This document shows positions 1 through 7,643 of a DNA stretch of 15,701 bases, piece by piece. Source of the stretch: Candidatus Dormiibacterota bacterium (GTDB taxonomy: Bacteria; Chloroflexota; Dormibacteria; Aeolococcales; Bog-877). Each line of letters starts with the position of its first letter. Within the stretch, counting starts at the first letter, position 1. Under the pieces are notes generated by a model, which saw only the letters and a program-made list of their open reading frames with translations, was not told the origin of the DNA and did not search any database. The stretch lies in assembly GCA_003132265.1 (NCBI GenBank), contig PKXE01000195.1, forward strand, positions 54,917 through 70,617. Direction: 5' to 3'. Made by a program: the position numbers and the translations under genes.

Positions 1-1416
1 CTGGGTGTACTCCTCGATCGAGTACATGGACAGGTCCTTGCCGTATCCGCTCTGTTTGAAGCCCCCGTGGGGCATCTCATTGATCAAGAGAATGTGGGTG
101 TTGACCCAAACTGTCCCGAAGTGGAGCCGGCGGGAAACACGCAGCGCTCTCCCCACGTCTCTGGTCCAGATCGAGGCCGCCAAGCCGTAGTCGACATCAT
201 TGGCCCAAGCCACCGCCTCCTCCTCGTCCGAGAAAGGCTGGACGGTGACCACCGGGCCGAAAACTTCCCGCTGGATGATCTCGGCGTCCTGCCCGGTGGG
301 AAGCACCAGCGTCGGGCGGTACCAAAAACCCGGCTGGTCGAGCCTCGAGCCACCGGTGACAATGCTGGCTCCCGCCTCCCGGGCCCGCTCCACGAAGCCG
401 GAAACGCGCTCCAGTTGCTCGGATGAGACTACCGGACCCATCTCAGTGGAATCATCCTGGGGGTTGCCGAGTTTGAGTGACTCCACCGCCGGAACCAGTT
501 CCGAGAGCAGCTGGTCGTGCAGCCGGGCCGACACCAGAACCCGGGCCGCCGCCGTGCAGTCCTGGCCCGAGTTGAAGTAGCCGCCCACCTTGATGCCCTC
601 GACCACGGCCCCGATGTCCGCGTCATCGAAGACGACCACCGGGGCCTTGCCGCCCAACTCCAGGTGAACCTTTTTGAGGGTCTGGGCAGCCGCTCGGGCC
701 ACCTCCTTGCCGGTGGCCACATCCCCGGTCAGGGAGACCATCCCGACGCCGGGATGGCGGACGATCCCAGCCCCAACCGGCTCACCGTCGCCGGTGATCA
801 CGTTGAGGACGCCCGGTGGCAGGATGTCGGCGGCCAACTCCGCCAGGCGGAGCGCTGACAAGGGGGTCCACTCCGACGGTTTCAGGACCACGGTGTTGCC
901 GGCGGCCAAAGCGGGGCCGATTTTCCAGATGGCCATCATGAGGGGGTAGTTCCAGGGCGCGATCGAGCCCACCACCCCGATCGGCTCCCGGCGAATCATG
1001 CTGGTGAAGCCGCTGGCGTACTCGCCGGCAGCTTTCCCCTCCAGGCAGCGGGCCGCCCCGGCGAAGAAGCGCAAGGCGTCGACCATCGGCGGCACCTCTT
1101 CGGAGACCACCAGGGAGAGCGGCTTGCCCACGTTGTCAGACTCCAGCTGGGCGATCTCCGCTCCGTGCTCCTCGACTCGGTCCGCCAGCTTCAAGAGGAC
1201 CTCGCTCCGCTCGCGGGGCGTGGCCTCGCCCCAGCCCGAATCGTAGGCGCTGCGGGCCGCCGCCACCGCCCGGTCGACATCCTCCTGGGCACCCTTGGGA
1301 GCGTGGGCGATGACCTCGCCGGTGGCTGGGTTGTACACCTCTTGCACCCCGTCCCCGGCGCTCTCCACCCATTCACCGCCAATGAAGATCTTGCTGCGGT
1401 CCAGCGCTGCCGCCAT
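1..1416 (-). CDS. patD: Gamma-aminobutyraldehyde dehydrogenase-like aldehyde dehydrogenase, C-terminus cut by window edge
   Basis: NAD(P)-dependent aldehyde dehydrogenase, most likely oxidising 4-aminobutyraldehyde (from putrescine) to GABA in the cytoplasm. 472 codons are visible, ending in EEYTQ at the window edge; family members are about 474 residues, so only a few residues should be missing. The fold signatures are complete: PWN at 154-156, LKPSE with the cofactor-binding Lys179, general base Glu253 in LELGGK, catalytic Cys287 in GQDCTAA, and EVFGP at 384-388. The SDNVGKPL and GQDCTAA wording resembles E. coli PatD (YdcW) more than a betaine-aldehyde or succinate-semialdehyde enzyme, but substrate cannot be fixed from sequence. 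The ATG at 1416 is preceded by an AAGGAGG ribosome site 9 bases upstream. It is the last visible gene of the minus-strand operon, 51 bases after gabT, and could accept the aldehyde made by the oxidase or transaminases nearby. Confidence 0.88.
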   Translation of the reverse strand, partial: MAAALDRSKIFIGGEWVESAGDGVQEVYNPATGEVIAHAPKGAQEDVDRAVAAARSAYDSGWGEATPRERSEVLLKLADRVEEHGAEIAQLESDNVGKPLSLVVSEEVPPMVDALRFFAGAARCLEGKAAGEYASGFTSMIRREPIGVVGSIAPWNYPLMMAIWKIGPALAAGNTVVLKPSEWTPLSALRLAELAADILPPGVLNVITGDGEPVGAGIVRHPGVGMVSLTGDVATGKEVARAAAQTLKKVHLELGGKAPVVVFDDADIGAVVEGIKVGGYFNSGQDCTAAARVLVSARLHDQLLSELVPAVESLKLGNPQDDSTEMGPVVSSEQLERVSGFVERAREAGASIVTGGSRLDQPGFWYRPTLVLPTGQDAEIIQREVFGPVVTVQPFSDEEEAVAWANDVDYGLAASIWTRDVGRALRVSRRLHFGTVWVNTHILLINEMPHGGFKQSGYGKDLSMYSIEEYTQ

Positions 1417-1425
1417 CTTTAGCTC

Positions 1426-1432
1426 CCTCCTT
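1426..1432 (-). promoter_or_regulatory. Strong Shine-Dalgarno site of the aldehyde dehydrogenase gene
   Basis: Read on the minus strand this is AAGGAGG, with 9 bases to the ATG at 1416. It is the strongest ribosome site in the operon and fixes the start of the aldehyde dehydrogenase. Confidence 0.7.
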
Positions 1433-1437
1433 TGGGG

Positions 1438-1462
1438 GGCGGCCACCCGGCCAGCCACCGCC
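1438..1462 (-). other. Possible mRNA stem-loop between gabT and the aldehyde dehydrogenase gene
   Basis: On the minus strand GGCGG and CCGCC arms (plus one G-U pair) can pair around a 13-base loop, just after the gabT stop and before the dehydrogenase ribosome site. There is no U-tract, so it is not an intrinsic terminator. It might mark a processing or stability boundary, but short GC-rich stems arise often by chance at this base composition. Confidence 0.2.
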
Positions 1463-1467
1463 TGACT

Positions 1468-2775
1468 CTAATCCCTGACGTCGCTCGCCCGCGCCAGCTC
1501 GCGCTCCAACGTGTCCAGACCCTGGTGAAGGAGTTCCTCGGGGACGTTCAGCGGCATCAGGGTGCGAATGACGTTGTGGTGTGGTCCGGCGCGGAGGACC
1601 AGCAGCCCGTGGTCGCGACATCCCTCGATGATCTGTTGGGTCGCCAGGGCGGCAGGCTCCTTCGTGTTCCTGTCGGACACCAGTTCCAAACCGGCCATGG
1701 CGCCGAACACCCGCACGTCCCCGACCAAGGGATAGCGGCGGCGCCACTCCTCCATCCGCTCCTCCAGGATCGACCCCAGAACGTCGGCCCGAGCCAGCAG
1801 CCCCTCGCTCTCGACCACTTCGAGGACCGCCAGCGCTGCCGCACACGCCACCGGGTTGCCCCCATAGGTGCTCCCCAGCTGGCCCGGGCCGGGTGCGTCC
1901 ATGACCTCGGCCCGGCCGACAACCGCGGACAGCGGGAAGCCTCCTCCCAGGCTCTTGGCGACCGCCATCAAGTCGGGTGCGACTCCGCTGTGCTCGATCG
2001 CGAAAAGCCGGCCGGTGCGACCGATCCCGCTCTGGACCTCGTCGGCGATCAGTAACAAGCCGCGCGCGTCGGCCAGCCGGCGGAGCCCCTGCAGGAACTC
2101 GAAGGGGGCGGGGACGAAGCCACCCTCGCCCAGCACCGGCTCGATCAGGAGTGCCGCCAGCCGGTCCTGGGGCCAGCTGGTGCGAAGGGACTCCTCCAGC
2201 CCCTTTAAGGCACGCTCCGAGTTCCAGCCCCAGTACTCATAGGGAAAGGGGGATCGGTAGATCTCGGGCGCGAAGGGGCCGAATCCCTCTTTGTAGGGCT
2301 GCACGGTGTCAGTCAGGCTCATCCCCATCAAGGTTCGTCCGTGGAACGCCTGGCTGAAGGCCACGATCCCAGGTCGTCCGGTGAAGGAGCGGGCGATCTT
2401 GACGGTGTTCTCGACCGCCTCAGCCCCGGTACTGAACAAGATCGCCTTCTTCGGAAACTCTCCAGGAGCCAAGCGGCAGAGCTGATCGGCCAACCTCAGG
2501 TAGGGCTCGTAGACGGCTACCTGGGCCGACGTGTGGATCAGCTGGTCGATCTGGCGGTGGGCGGCGGCCAAGACCTTTTCGTGGCCATGCCCGACGTTGA
2601 GCACGCCGATCCCACCTATGAAGTCGATGTAGCCCTCGCCGTCCACGCTCCAGACCTGGGAGCCGGCGGCCCGGGCGACGACGAAGTCCAGGGCGGGCTT
2701 CAGCCCCCGGGGCAACGAGCGGTGCCGGATCGCCAACAACTCTTCGGACGTCCCGGGGGCCGGTGACTCAGCCAT
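1468..2775 (-). CDS. gabT: 4-aminobutyrate aminotransferase (class III, PLP-dependent)
   Basis: Transfers the amino group of GABA to 2-oxoglutarate, giving succinate semialdehyde and glutamate, in the cytoplasm. At 435 residues it has normal family length and is complete. Visible PLP-site elements in order: the cofactor phosphate loop STGAEA at 115-120, AFHGRT with Phe144-His145, the IEPV glutamate Glu212, DEVQSG with Asp245 contacting the pyridine nitrogen and Gln248, Schiff-base Lys274 in AVAKSLGGG, and GSTYGGNP with Thr303. The N-terminal DGEGYIDFIGGIGVLNVGH block is typical of GABA transaminases. Start ATG at 2775 has an AAGG site about 9 bases upstream. It lies 54 bases downstream of the PucR gene and 51 upstream of the dehydrogenase on the same strand. 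Related omega-amino acids such as 5-aminovalerate or beta-alanine are possible alternative substrates. Confidence 0.9.
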   Translation of the reverse strand: MAESPAPGTSEELLAIRHRSLPRGLKPALDFVVARAAGSQVWSVDGEGYIDFIGGIGVLNVGHGHEKVLAAAHRQIDQLIHTSAQVAVYEPYLRLADQLCRLAPGEFPKKAILFSTGAEAVENTVKIARSFTGRPGIVAFSQAFHGRTLMGMSLTDTVQPYKEGFGPFAPEIYRSPFPYEYWGWNSERALKGLEESLRTSWPQDRLAALLIEPVLGEGGFVPAPFEFLQGLRRLADARGLLLIADEVQSGIGRTGRLFAIEHSGVAPDLMAVAKSLGGGFPLSAVVGRAEVMDAPGPGQLGSTYGGNPVACAAALAVLEVVESEGLLARADVLGSILEERMEEWRRRYPLVGDVRVFGAMAGLELVSDRNTKEPAALATQQIIEGCRDHGLLVLRAGPHHNVIRTLMPLNVPEELLHQGLDTLERELARASDVRD

Positions 2776-2829
2776 GGAACGACCTTAGGGGCGCGACCGA
2801 ACGCCGGCTAGGTGCCCCTGACTCAGAAA

Positions 2830-4440
2830 TCAGGTCGGGCGGTTGTGCGGAAGAGACATCAAATTCATCGCCAGTTGGAGCTGGAACCGGACCTCCGGAT
2901 CGGCTAGATCGAGGTGCAGCAGGTCGCCGGCGCGCTCCAACCGATAGCGCAGGGTGTTGGGATGCACGTGGAGCGCCGCCGCCGCTCGGCGCCGGTGAAA
3001 TCCGAACTCGGCAAGGGTCAGCAAGCTGGTGACTAGGGTGGCTCCGCCCTTGGCCCGCTGAGCCGGCCCGAGGAGCTGGTCGAGGAATGCGTCCCGCGCC
3101 GTCTCGTCCCCGTTGAGCACCCTCAACACCAACATCTCCTCGTAGCGACGGATCTCCCCCGGCGCCGCATGACTGACGATCGAAAGCGCCTCCAGGTAGC
3201 TGCGCCGAACCCCGTCGGCACCCGGTTGGGGCCGGCCCAGGAGCAGGGCGGCCGCGGGGTCCCCGGCTCCCGGCGCCCACACTGACTCGGGAGCTGCCTT
3301 CTCTCCCAGAAGGAAGGCCACCTGGTTCAGCCGGGCGGAGGTGATGGGTATACCGGAGATCCGACTCAGGCGGTGGCGGAGGTGCTCCGCTGCCCGATCG
3401 CGGCGGAGTACTCCGTCACGGGTGAGCGGTAACTCTGACTGGAACACCAGAATCCCCACCCGATACGCAGCCTCCGGCAGGAACCCGACCAGCCGGGCTC
3501 GCTCCAGGTTGTGGGCAGTGGCGTCGAACCTCCCCTCCAGGAGTGCGTCCAAGAAGGTGCTCCCCAGCCGAACCTCTAGGGAGGCCAGCTGGCGCTGGTT
3601 GGCAATGTGGAGAGCCGCCACCACCGCCGCGTGCTCCGCCGCCCGGAGATGGAGATCGCTGAGCTCCTGGTCGCCCTCCACGATCCAGACCGTGCCCACC
3701 AGCTCGTCCCGCAGCCAGATCGGACAGACCACGCGACCCAGGAGCTGGATCTCAGGGTCGGCCGGAATGCGCACAGGGATGGCGCTCGTCCTGATTCGGG
3801 CCAGGTGGCCGAGCCGGTCCAGCTGCGCCATCACCTCGGCGGGCGACCGCCCCTGCTCTAAGGTCGCGCGGCGGACCGGGTCTGAAGCCTGGCCGCCCGG
3901 CCAGAAGGCCAACACCCTCCCCTCAGCGTCTTCCAACACGACTTCCCGGTCGATCAGCCGCCCCAGGGTGTCGAGCAGGTCTTGAAGACTGCCCGCGGTG
4001 ACCGCCGCCTGGGTCAGTTCCCGGTGGATGCGGATGGACTGCTCGATGACCTGGTACTGCTCGGCCAGGATGGTGCGGTTCACCGCCTGGGTCACGGTCG
4101 AGAAAGTGACCTCCCAGGGCAGCTCCAGCAGTGGCAGCTTCGCCGAATCCGCCTCTTCCTTCGCGGCATCGGGGAAGTGCGCAAGGTACTTGGGAACCGC
4201 CAGGGCCACCCCGGCTAGCCCTCTCCCCCCCAGGTCGCGGACCAGCCGGCGTTGCTCCTCGGCGGCCGTCGGCCAGGCGAACCCCGTCGTGAGCAGCAGC
4301 TGGCCCGCACTGACCCAGGGCAGAGGATCAGGGATGTCCACGACATGGGCCCAGCGGACCTCCCGGTCTACCCCCCCCAGACCGGCCACCACCTCCGCCT
4401 CTCCCAGCGCTGGCAGAGCAAGCGCCTGGCTGAGCCTCAA
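2830..4440 (-). CDS. PucR-family transcriptional regulator
   Basis: Probable DNA-binding activator or repressor of the surrounding amine-catabolism genes. The 536-residue protein shows the standard PucR layout: an N-terminal PucR ligand-sensing domain (about 1-125) with the family block DIPDPLPWVSAGQLLLTTGF at 35-54, a middle segment that may be GAF-like (about 150-280), a GGDEF-like regulatory domain (about 285-420), and a C-terminal PucR-type helix-turn-helix (about 470-528) with HVHPNTLRYR at 491-500. The start is a TTG at 4440; no in-frame ATG or GTG lies just upstream, and the family N-terminus begins right there. A G-rich stretch (GGGGGGTGG) sits where a ribosome site is expected. Genes of this family are often placed beside the purine, GABA or polyamine genes they control. 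Here it sits inside the operon, 69 bases after the oxidoreductase and 54 before gabT, which suggests co-transcription and possible autoregulation. The ligand is unknown. Confidence 0.9.
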   Translation of the reverse strand: MRLSQALALPALGEAEVVAGLGGVDREVRWAHVVDIPDPLPWVSAGQLLLTTGFAWPTAAEEQRRLVRDLGGRGLAGVALAVPKYLAHFPDAAKEEADSAKLPLLELPWEVTFSTVTQAVNRTILAEQYQVIEQSIRIHRELTQAAVTAGSLQDLLDTLGRLIDREVVLEDAEGRVLAFWPGGQASDPVRRATLEQGRSPAEVMAQLDRLGHLARIRTSAIPVRIPADPEIQLLGRVVCPIWLRDELVGTVWIVEGDQELSDLHLRAAEHAAVVAALHIANQRQLASLEVRLGSTFLDALLEGRFDATAHNLERARLVGFLPEAAYRVGILVFQSELPLTRDGVLRRDRAAEHLRHRLSRISGIPITSARLNQVAFLLGEKAAPESVWAPGAGDPAAALLLGRPQPGADGVRRSYLEALSIVSHAAPGEIRRYEEMLVLRVLNGDETARDAFLDQLLGPAQRAKGGATLVTSLLTLAEFGFHRRRAAAALHVHPNTLRYRLERAGDLLHLDLADPEVRFQLQLAMNLMSLPHNRPT

Positions 4441-4474
4441 CCCGCCACCCCCCCAAATCCACTGCCCGAGATCA

Positions 4475-4480
4475 ATTGTA
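4475..4480 (-). promoter_or_regulatory. Candidate -10 element (TACAAT) upstream of the PucR gene
   Basis: In the 69-base gap between the oxidoreductase stop and the TTG start of the PucR gene, the minus strand reads TACAAT, one base off the TATAAT consensus, in an otherwise GC-rich stretch. It would place a transcript start about 25-30 bases before the TTG. No convincing -35 sits at 16-18 bases; a TTGAGT lies 21 bases away, too far for a standard sigma-70 site. It could be an internal promoter giving the regulator its own basal expression. Confidence 0.3.
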
Positions 4481-4509
4481 GGCGTCGACCAGCCGAATTC
4501 GACTCAACT

Positions 4510-5964
4510 TCAATGGGCCGCCAGCCGCCGCGCCAAGGCCCCTCCACGTAGCGGCCGCCCGGTGCGGACTCCCCGGGCATCGAGCCTCGCCAGGGCTCGC
4601 TGTACATATCGAACTCCCAGCCAGCGAAATGGCTCCGGCTCCCAGTTGGGGGAGCGGTGGCCGACCAGCGGGAGTGCGGTCAACTCCGTGTCCCTCCCGG
4701 TGATCAGGTCCGCCAGGGTGCGCCCGACCAAGTTGGTGGTGGCCACCCCGTGTCCGGTGTAGCCATAGGCGAAAGCCACCCCCTTTTCTCGGTCGAAGCC
4801 GATTTGGGGGATCCAGTCCCGGGGCATGCCGAGGACCCCGCCCCAGGAATGGGTGAAGCGGACGCCACGAAGCGCGGGGAACCACTCCTCGAACGTCCTC
4901 TGCAAGTTGGCGTGGGTGGCGGGGTGATGCTCACTGGAGCTGGTGATCCGCGAGCCGTAGTTGTAGGGCGCACCCCGGCCTCCAACCAGGATCCGGCCAT
5001 CCTCAGTTCGCGCGAGATAGTCGACGGTGAGGCGCATCGAGGCGACGCACATTCGCTCCGACCAGTTGACGCTGGCTAACTGCCGCTCGCTGAGCGGTTC
5101 GGTGAGGGTGATGAGGGAGTAGACGGGAAGCACCCGACGGCGGTAGCTGGCCAACTGGGAGAGGTAGGCCTCAAGCGCCAGCACCACGACCTCGGCCCGG
5201 ACCCGGCCGTGGTCGGTCTCGATGAGCGCCGGGCTGCCCTCCTTCACCCTCAGGACTCGGGTGCCCTCGTAGATCGTCGCCCCTCTCCGCTCGACCGCCG
5301 CCGCCAGACCCCGCACCGCCCTGCCCGGGTGCAGGGTCGCCCCGTTGGGGGTGTAGAGGGCCGCCTCGACGCCCGCGACGTCAAGCCGCGCTTGCGCCGC
5401 CGCGCGGTCGAGCCAGGAGTACTCGCCGGAGATCCCCGCGTTCTGATACGAACGAAGGTGCTCCTCCAGCAGTGGGAGCTGATACGGGCCGCGGGCTAGG
5501 AGCAGGACCCCGGAACGGTCGAACGCGGCGTCGATCCCCTCGGTCGCCAGGGAGCGGCCCACCTCCTCCACGGTGGCGCTAAGCGCCCGGTGCAGGGCGA
5601 CCGCCCGGTCCCTGCCGAAGCGCGAGCTGAGCAGGTCGAGCCCCGCGTTCAGTTCAGGGACGCACCAGCTCCCGTTCCTGCCGGAGGCCCCGAACCCGGC
5701 CGCCTCACTCTCCAAGAGAACGACCCTCAGGGTGGGATCCCGGCGCTGGAGTTCGTAGGCGGTCCAAAGGCCGGTGAACCCGGCGCCCACCACAGCAACG
5801 TCGACCTCCAGGTCGCCCTGGAGCGAAGGGCGGGGCTGGATCGGCCCCAGCGACTCCAACCAGTAGCTGACCGAGCCGAGGTCCTGTGCCCGGGGTGGGG
5901 TCGCTACCACCACAGCCCGCAATCCCGCCCCCGCCGCGTCCGTCTCGGAGCGCGCTGGCGACAC
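4510..5964 (-). CDS. FAD-dependent amine oxidoreductase (DAO family, gamma-glutamylputrescine oxidase-like)
   Basis: A D-amino-acid-oxidase-fold flavoenzyme that probably oxidises an amine to an imine/aldehyde, passing electrons to oxygen or another acceptor. Of 484 residues, the N-terminal Rossmann motif VVGAGFTG (59-65 region) is followed by the acidic Glu85 that ends the second beta strand, then GFGASGRNGS (90-99), a signature shared with PuuB and related polyamine oxidases. Near the C-terminus, GYTGHGVATTNLVGRTLADL is the usual second FAD-contacting block. About 45-50 further residues follow, ending in an Arg-rich tail. No signal peptide is seen. It is the first gene of the minus-strand operon, divergent from the permease. 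The GTG at 5964 is the only start compatible with the frame, since a TGA lies five codons upstream, but its ribosome site is poor. Substrate is unproven: gamma-glutamylputrescine, free putrescine or another amine. Confidence 0.85.
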   Translation of the reverse strand: MSPARSETDAAGAGLRAVVVATPPRAQDLGSVSYWLESLGPIQPRPSLQGDLEVDVAVVGAGFTGLWTAYELQRRDPTLRVVLLESEAAGFGASGRNGSWCVPELNAGLDLLSSRFGRDRAVALHRALSATVEEVGRSLATEGIDAAFDRSGVLLLARGPYQLPLLEEHLRSYQNAGISGEYSWLDRAAAQARLDVAGVEAALYTPNGATLHPGRAVRGLAAAVERRGATIYEGTRVLRVKEGSPALIETDHGRVRAEVVVLALEAYLSQLASYRRRVLPVYSLITLTEPLSERQLASVNWSERMCVASMRLTVDYLARTEDGRILVGGRGAPYNYGSRITSSSEHHPATHANLQRTFEEWFPALRGVRFTHSWGGVLGMPRDWIPQIGFDREKGVAFAYGYTGHGVATTNLVGRTLADLITGRDTELTALPLVGHRSPNWEPEPFRWLGVRYVQRALARLDARGVRTGRPLRGGALARRLAAH

Positions 5965-5965
5965 C

Positions 5966-5980
5966 TCATCCGTCGGTCAT
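5966..5980 (-). other. Four-codon minicistron ahead of the FAD oxidoreductase start
   Basis: On the minus strand an ATG at 5980 has a GGGAG ribosome site 8 bases upstream but runs only four codons (M-T-D-G) to a TGA whose last base is one nucleotide before the GTG at 5964. This looks either like a coupled leader cistron or like the true start of the oxidoreductase separated from its frame by a single extra base. The sequence cannot decide between these. Confidence 0.35.
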
Positions 5981-6027
5981 GCTAAGCACTCCCGACCCGT
6001 CGCGAGCGGCTTGTGCCCAACGAACAG

Positions 6028-6057
6028 AAAATACCGGGGAACTGTGGCTGTCGCCAA
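6028..6057 (-). promoter_or_regulatory. Candidate sigma-70-type promoter for the oxidoreductase operon
   Basis: On the minus strand TTGGCG (6052-6057) is followed after 18 bases by TATTTT (6028-6033), one of the few AT-rich hexamers in the gap. A transcript from here would have a leader of roughly 55-60 bases before the GTG at 5964. Spacing and hexamers are acceptable but not close to consensus. Confidence 0.3.
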
Positions 6058-6089
6058 CATAGACGGGTCCCAACGGAGACAACTAGAGT

Positions 6090-7571
6090 GTGGCCGCAGT
6101 GGACGTGACCAGCGCAGCGTCGGGCGGGTCTGAGCACGGGGCCAGCACCGAGGAGCCGAGACTCCGCGGCGACACCCTCAGCCTCTTCGACACGACCGCG
6201 ATCGCGGTCGCCAGCGTCGCCCCCGCCTACACCATCGCCGCCACCATCTTCCTGCTGGTGGCCACGGTGGGGCTCGGGTCCCCGGCGATCATCCTCATCA
6301 GCTTCCTCCCGGTGCTCTGCATCGCCTTTGCCTACTACTTCATGAACCGGCGGGACCCCGACTGTGGGGCGTCGTACGCCTGGCTGGCCAGAACCCTGAA
6401 TCCCTACATCGGGTGGTTCAACGGTTGGGTGCAGACAGCGGCCAGCATCCTCTTTTGCGTGGCCGCGCCGGCACTCGCTGGCGCCAACACCCTGGCCCTG
6501 CTGGAGTCATTCGGCTGGATCAATGGCAAGACCGCTGGGAGCACGGTTCTGACCGCCCTGGTCGGCCTGGCCTGGCTGGTCTTGGTCAGCGCAATGGTGA
6601 TTTACGGAATCCGCCTCACGGCCGACTTCCAGTGGGTGATGGTGCTCGTGGAGTACCTGGTGGTCCTCGCCTTCTCCATCACCGGCCTGGTGCGGGCGCT
6701 GGCCTTCCACCCGGCGGGCTCGCGGGCGTTCTCGCTGGCGTGGTTCAGCCCCAGCTCGGTGGGCGGCGTCACCGGTCTCGCGAGCGGGGTGGCGCTGGGG
6801 GTCTTCTTCTTCTGGGGTTGGGACACGGCTGCCAACCTCAACGAGGAGACCGAGGACGCCGACACGAGCCCCGGGATCGCCGGGATCCTCAGCATGTTCA
6901 TCCTGCTGGTGATCTTTCTGATCAATGCCGCCTCGGTCCAGTCGCTCTTGCCGGTCCACACCATCGTTGGCCAAGGCGGCAACCTCCTTTTCTACTTCGC
7001 CCAGCGACTCGCCCCGGCTCCTTTCAACTACCTGATGCTGGTGGCGATCCTGAGTTCCACGGTGGCCACCACCCAGACCACCTTGCTGCCGGCCTCGCGA
7101 GTGACCTACTCCATGGCGAGAGATGGGGTATTCCCCAAGCTGTTCGGGAAGATCAGTCCGCGGTTCCACACCCCCGCGCAGGGAACTCTTGTGCTGGCTG
7201 TGATCGCCGGCGTGGGGCTCTTGATCACCACCCTCTCCCCGACGGTCAGCAAGACCTTCGGCGACCTGATCAGCAACATCGGCGTCCTGGTCGCGTTCTA
7301 CTACGGCATCACCGGGTTGGCCTGCGCCTGGGCGTACCGCCACATCCTGTTTAGGTCCGCGACCAACCTCATCCTGGCCGGGGTCCTGCCCCTGCTGGGA
7401 GGGATCTTCCTGTTCTGGGTCGCATACCAGGTGATCGTCCAGGCCGGTGTCGGCCCCTCGATGCCGATCATCGTCACCTTCGTGCTGGGAGTCCCGCTGG
7501 TGATCATGGCTCGGCTGTTTTCGAAGTCAGACTTCTTCCACAAGCCGACCGTCAGCTACCAGCCAGAGTAA
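6090..7571 (+). CDS. APC-superfamily amino acid/polyamine permease
   Basis: Secondary transporter in the cytoplasmic membrane, likely importing the amine or amino acid degraded by the neighbouring enzymes. The 493-residue protein has about 12 hydrophobic segments from residue 35 to 477. Family features: the unwound first helix VASVAPAYTIAAT (40-52), the helix-6 region FWGWDTAANLNEETED followed by Pro261-Gly262 (241-262), and the ARDGVFPKLFGKISP loop (343-357). The N-terminus (about 25 residues) and C-terminus are hydrophilic. The GTG start at 6090 has a GGAG site about 10 bases upstream; another GTG at 6088 is out of frame. It diverges from the catabolic operon and is followed 72 bases later by a co-directional aminotransferase gene, so the two probably share a transcript. 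Substrate (putrescine, GABA or other) cannot be read from sequence. Confidence 0.88.
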   Translation: MAAVDVTSAASGGSEHGASTEEPRLRGDTLSLFDTTAIAVASVAPAYTIAATIFLLVATVGLGSPAIILISFLPVLCIAFAYYFMNRRDPDCGASYAWLARTLNPYIGWFNGWVQTAASILFCVAAPALAGANTLALLESFGWINGKTAGSTVLTALVGLAWLVLVSAMVIYGIRLTADFQWVMVLVEYLVVLAFSITGLVRALAFHPAGSRAFSLAWFSPSSVGGVTGLASGVALGVFFFWGWDTAANLNEETEDADTSPGIAGILSMFILLVIFLINAASVQSLLPVHTIVGQGGNLLFYFAQRLAPAPFNYLMLVAILSSTVATTQTTLLPASRVTYSMARDGVFPKLFGKISPRFHTPAQGTLVLAVIAGVGLLITTLSPTVSKTFGDLISNIGVLVAFYYGITGLACAWAYRHILFRSATNLILAGVLPLLGGIFLFWVAYQVIVQAGVGPSMPIIVTFVLGVPLVIMARLFSKSDFFHKPTVSYQPE

Positions 7572-7643
7572 CCTCACGGCGCCATTCGGTTGGACACACG
7601 CCCGATTCAAGCTGGCGCTCCCAGAAGCCCAGCGGAGAGATCC

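Larger units (their letters stand above)
5965..6089. promoter_or_regulatory. Divergent control region between the oxidoreductase operon and the permease
   Basis: This 125-base gap is the only place with room for promoters of both transcription units and is the likely site of PucR action. The best promoter-like pair is on the minus strand: TTGGCG (6052-6057) and TATTTT (6028-6033) with an 18-base spacer, pointing to the oxidoreductase. I could not find a convincing pair on the plus strand. TTGTGCCCAA at 6011-6020 is an imperfect palindrome, and CCCAACG occurs twice (6016-6022 and 6069-6075), 53 bases apart. These are possible operator half-sites, but chance is not excluded. Confidence 0.45.

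Noticed and set aside
2787..2819. AGGGGC/GCCCCT inverted repeat in the pucR-gabT gap
   Set aside because: Six-base arms 21 bases apart with no T-tract are expected by chance at this GC content.
3998..4762. 254-codon plus-strand open frame spanning the PucR and oxidoreductase genes
   Set aside because: Ser/Arg/Pro-rich composition typical of a shadow frame; it crosses two well-supported minus-strand genes.
6088..6090. GTG at 6088 as permease start
   Set aside because: It is out of frame with the permease; GTG at 6090 is in frame.
6507..7343. 278-codon minus-strand open frame opposite the permease
   Set aside because: Gln/Asp/Gly/His-rich shadow of a transmembrane protein, with no domain.
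7590..7643. Upstream TTG extension of the class III aminotransferase (18 extra codons)
   Set aside because: ATG at 7644 has GGAG at 6 bases, whereas the TTG lacks a ribosome site and the extra residues are not family-like.
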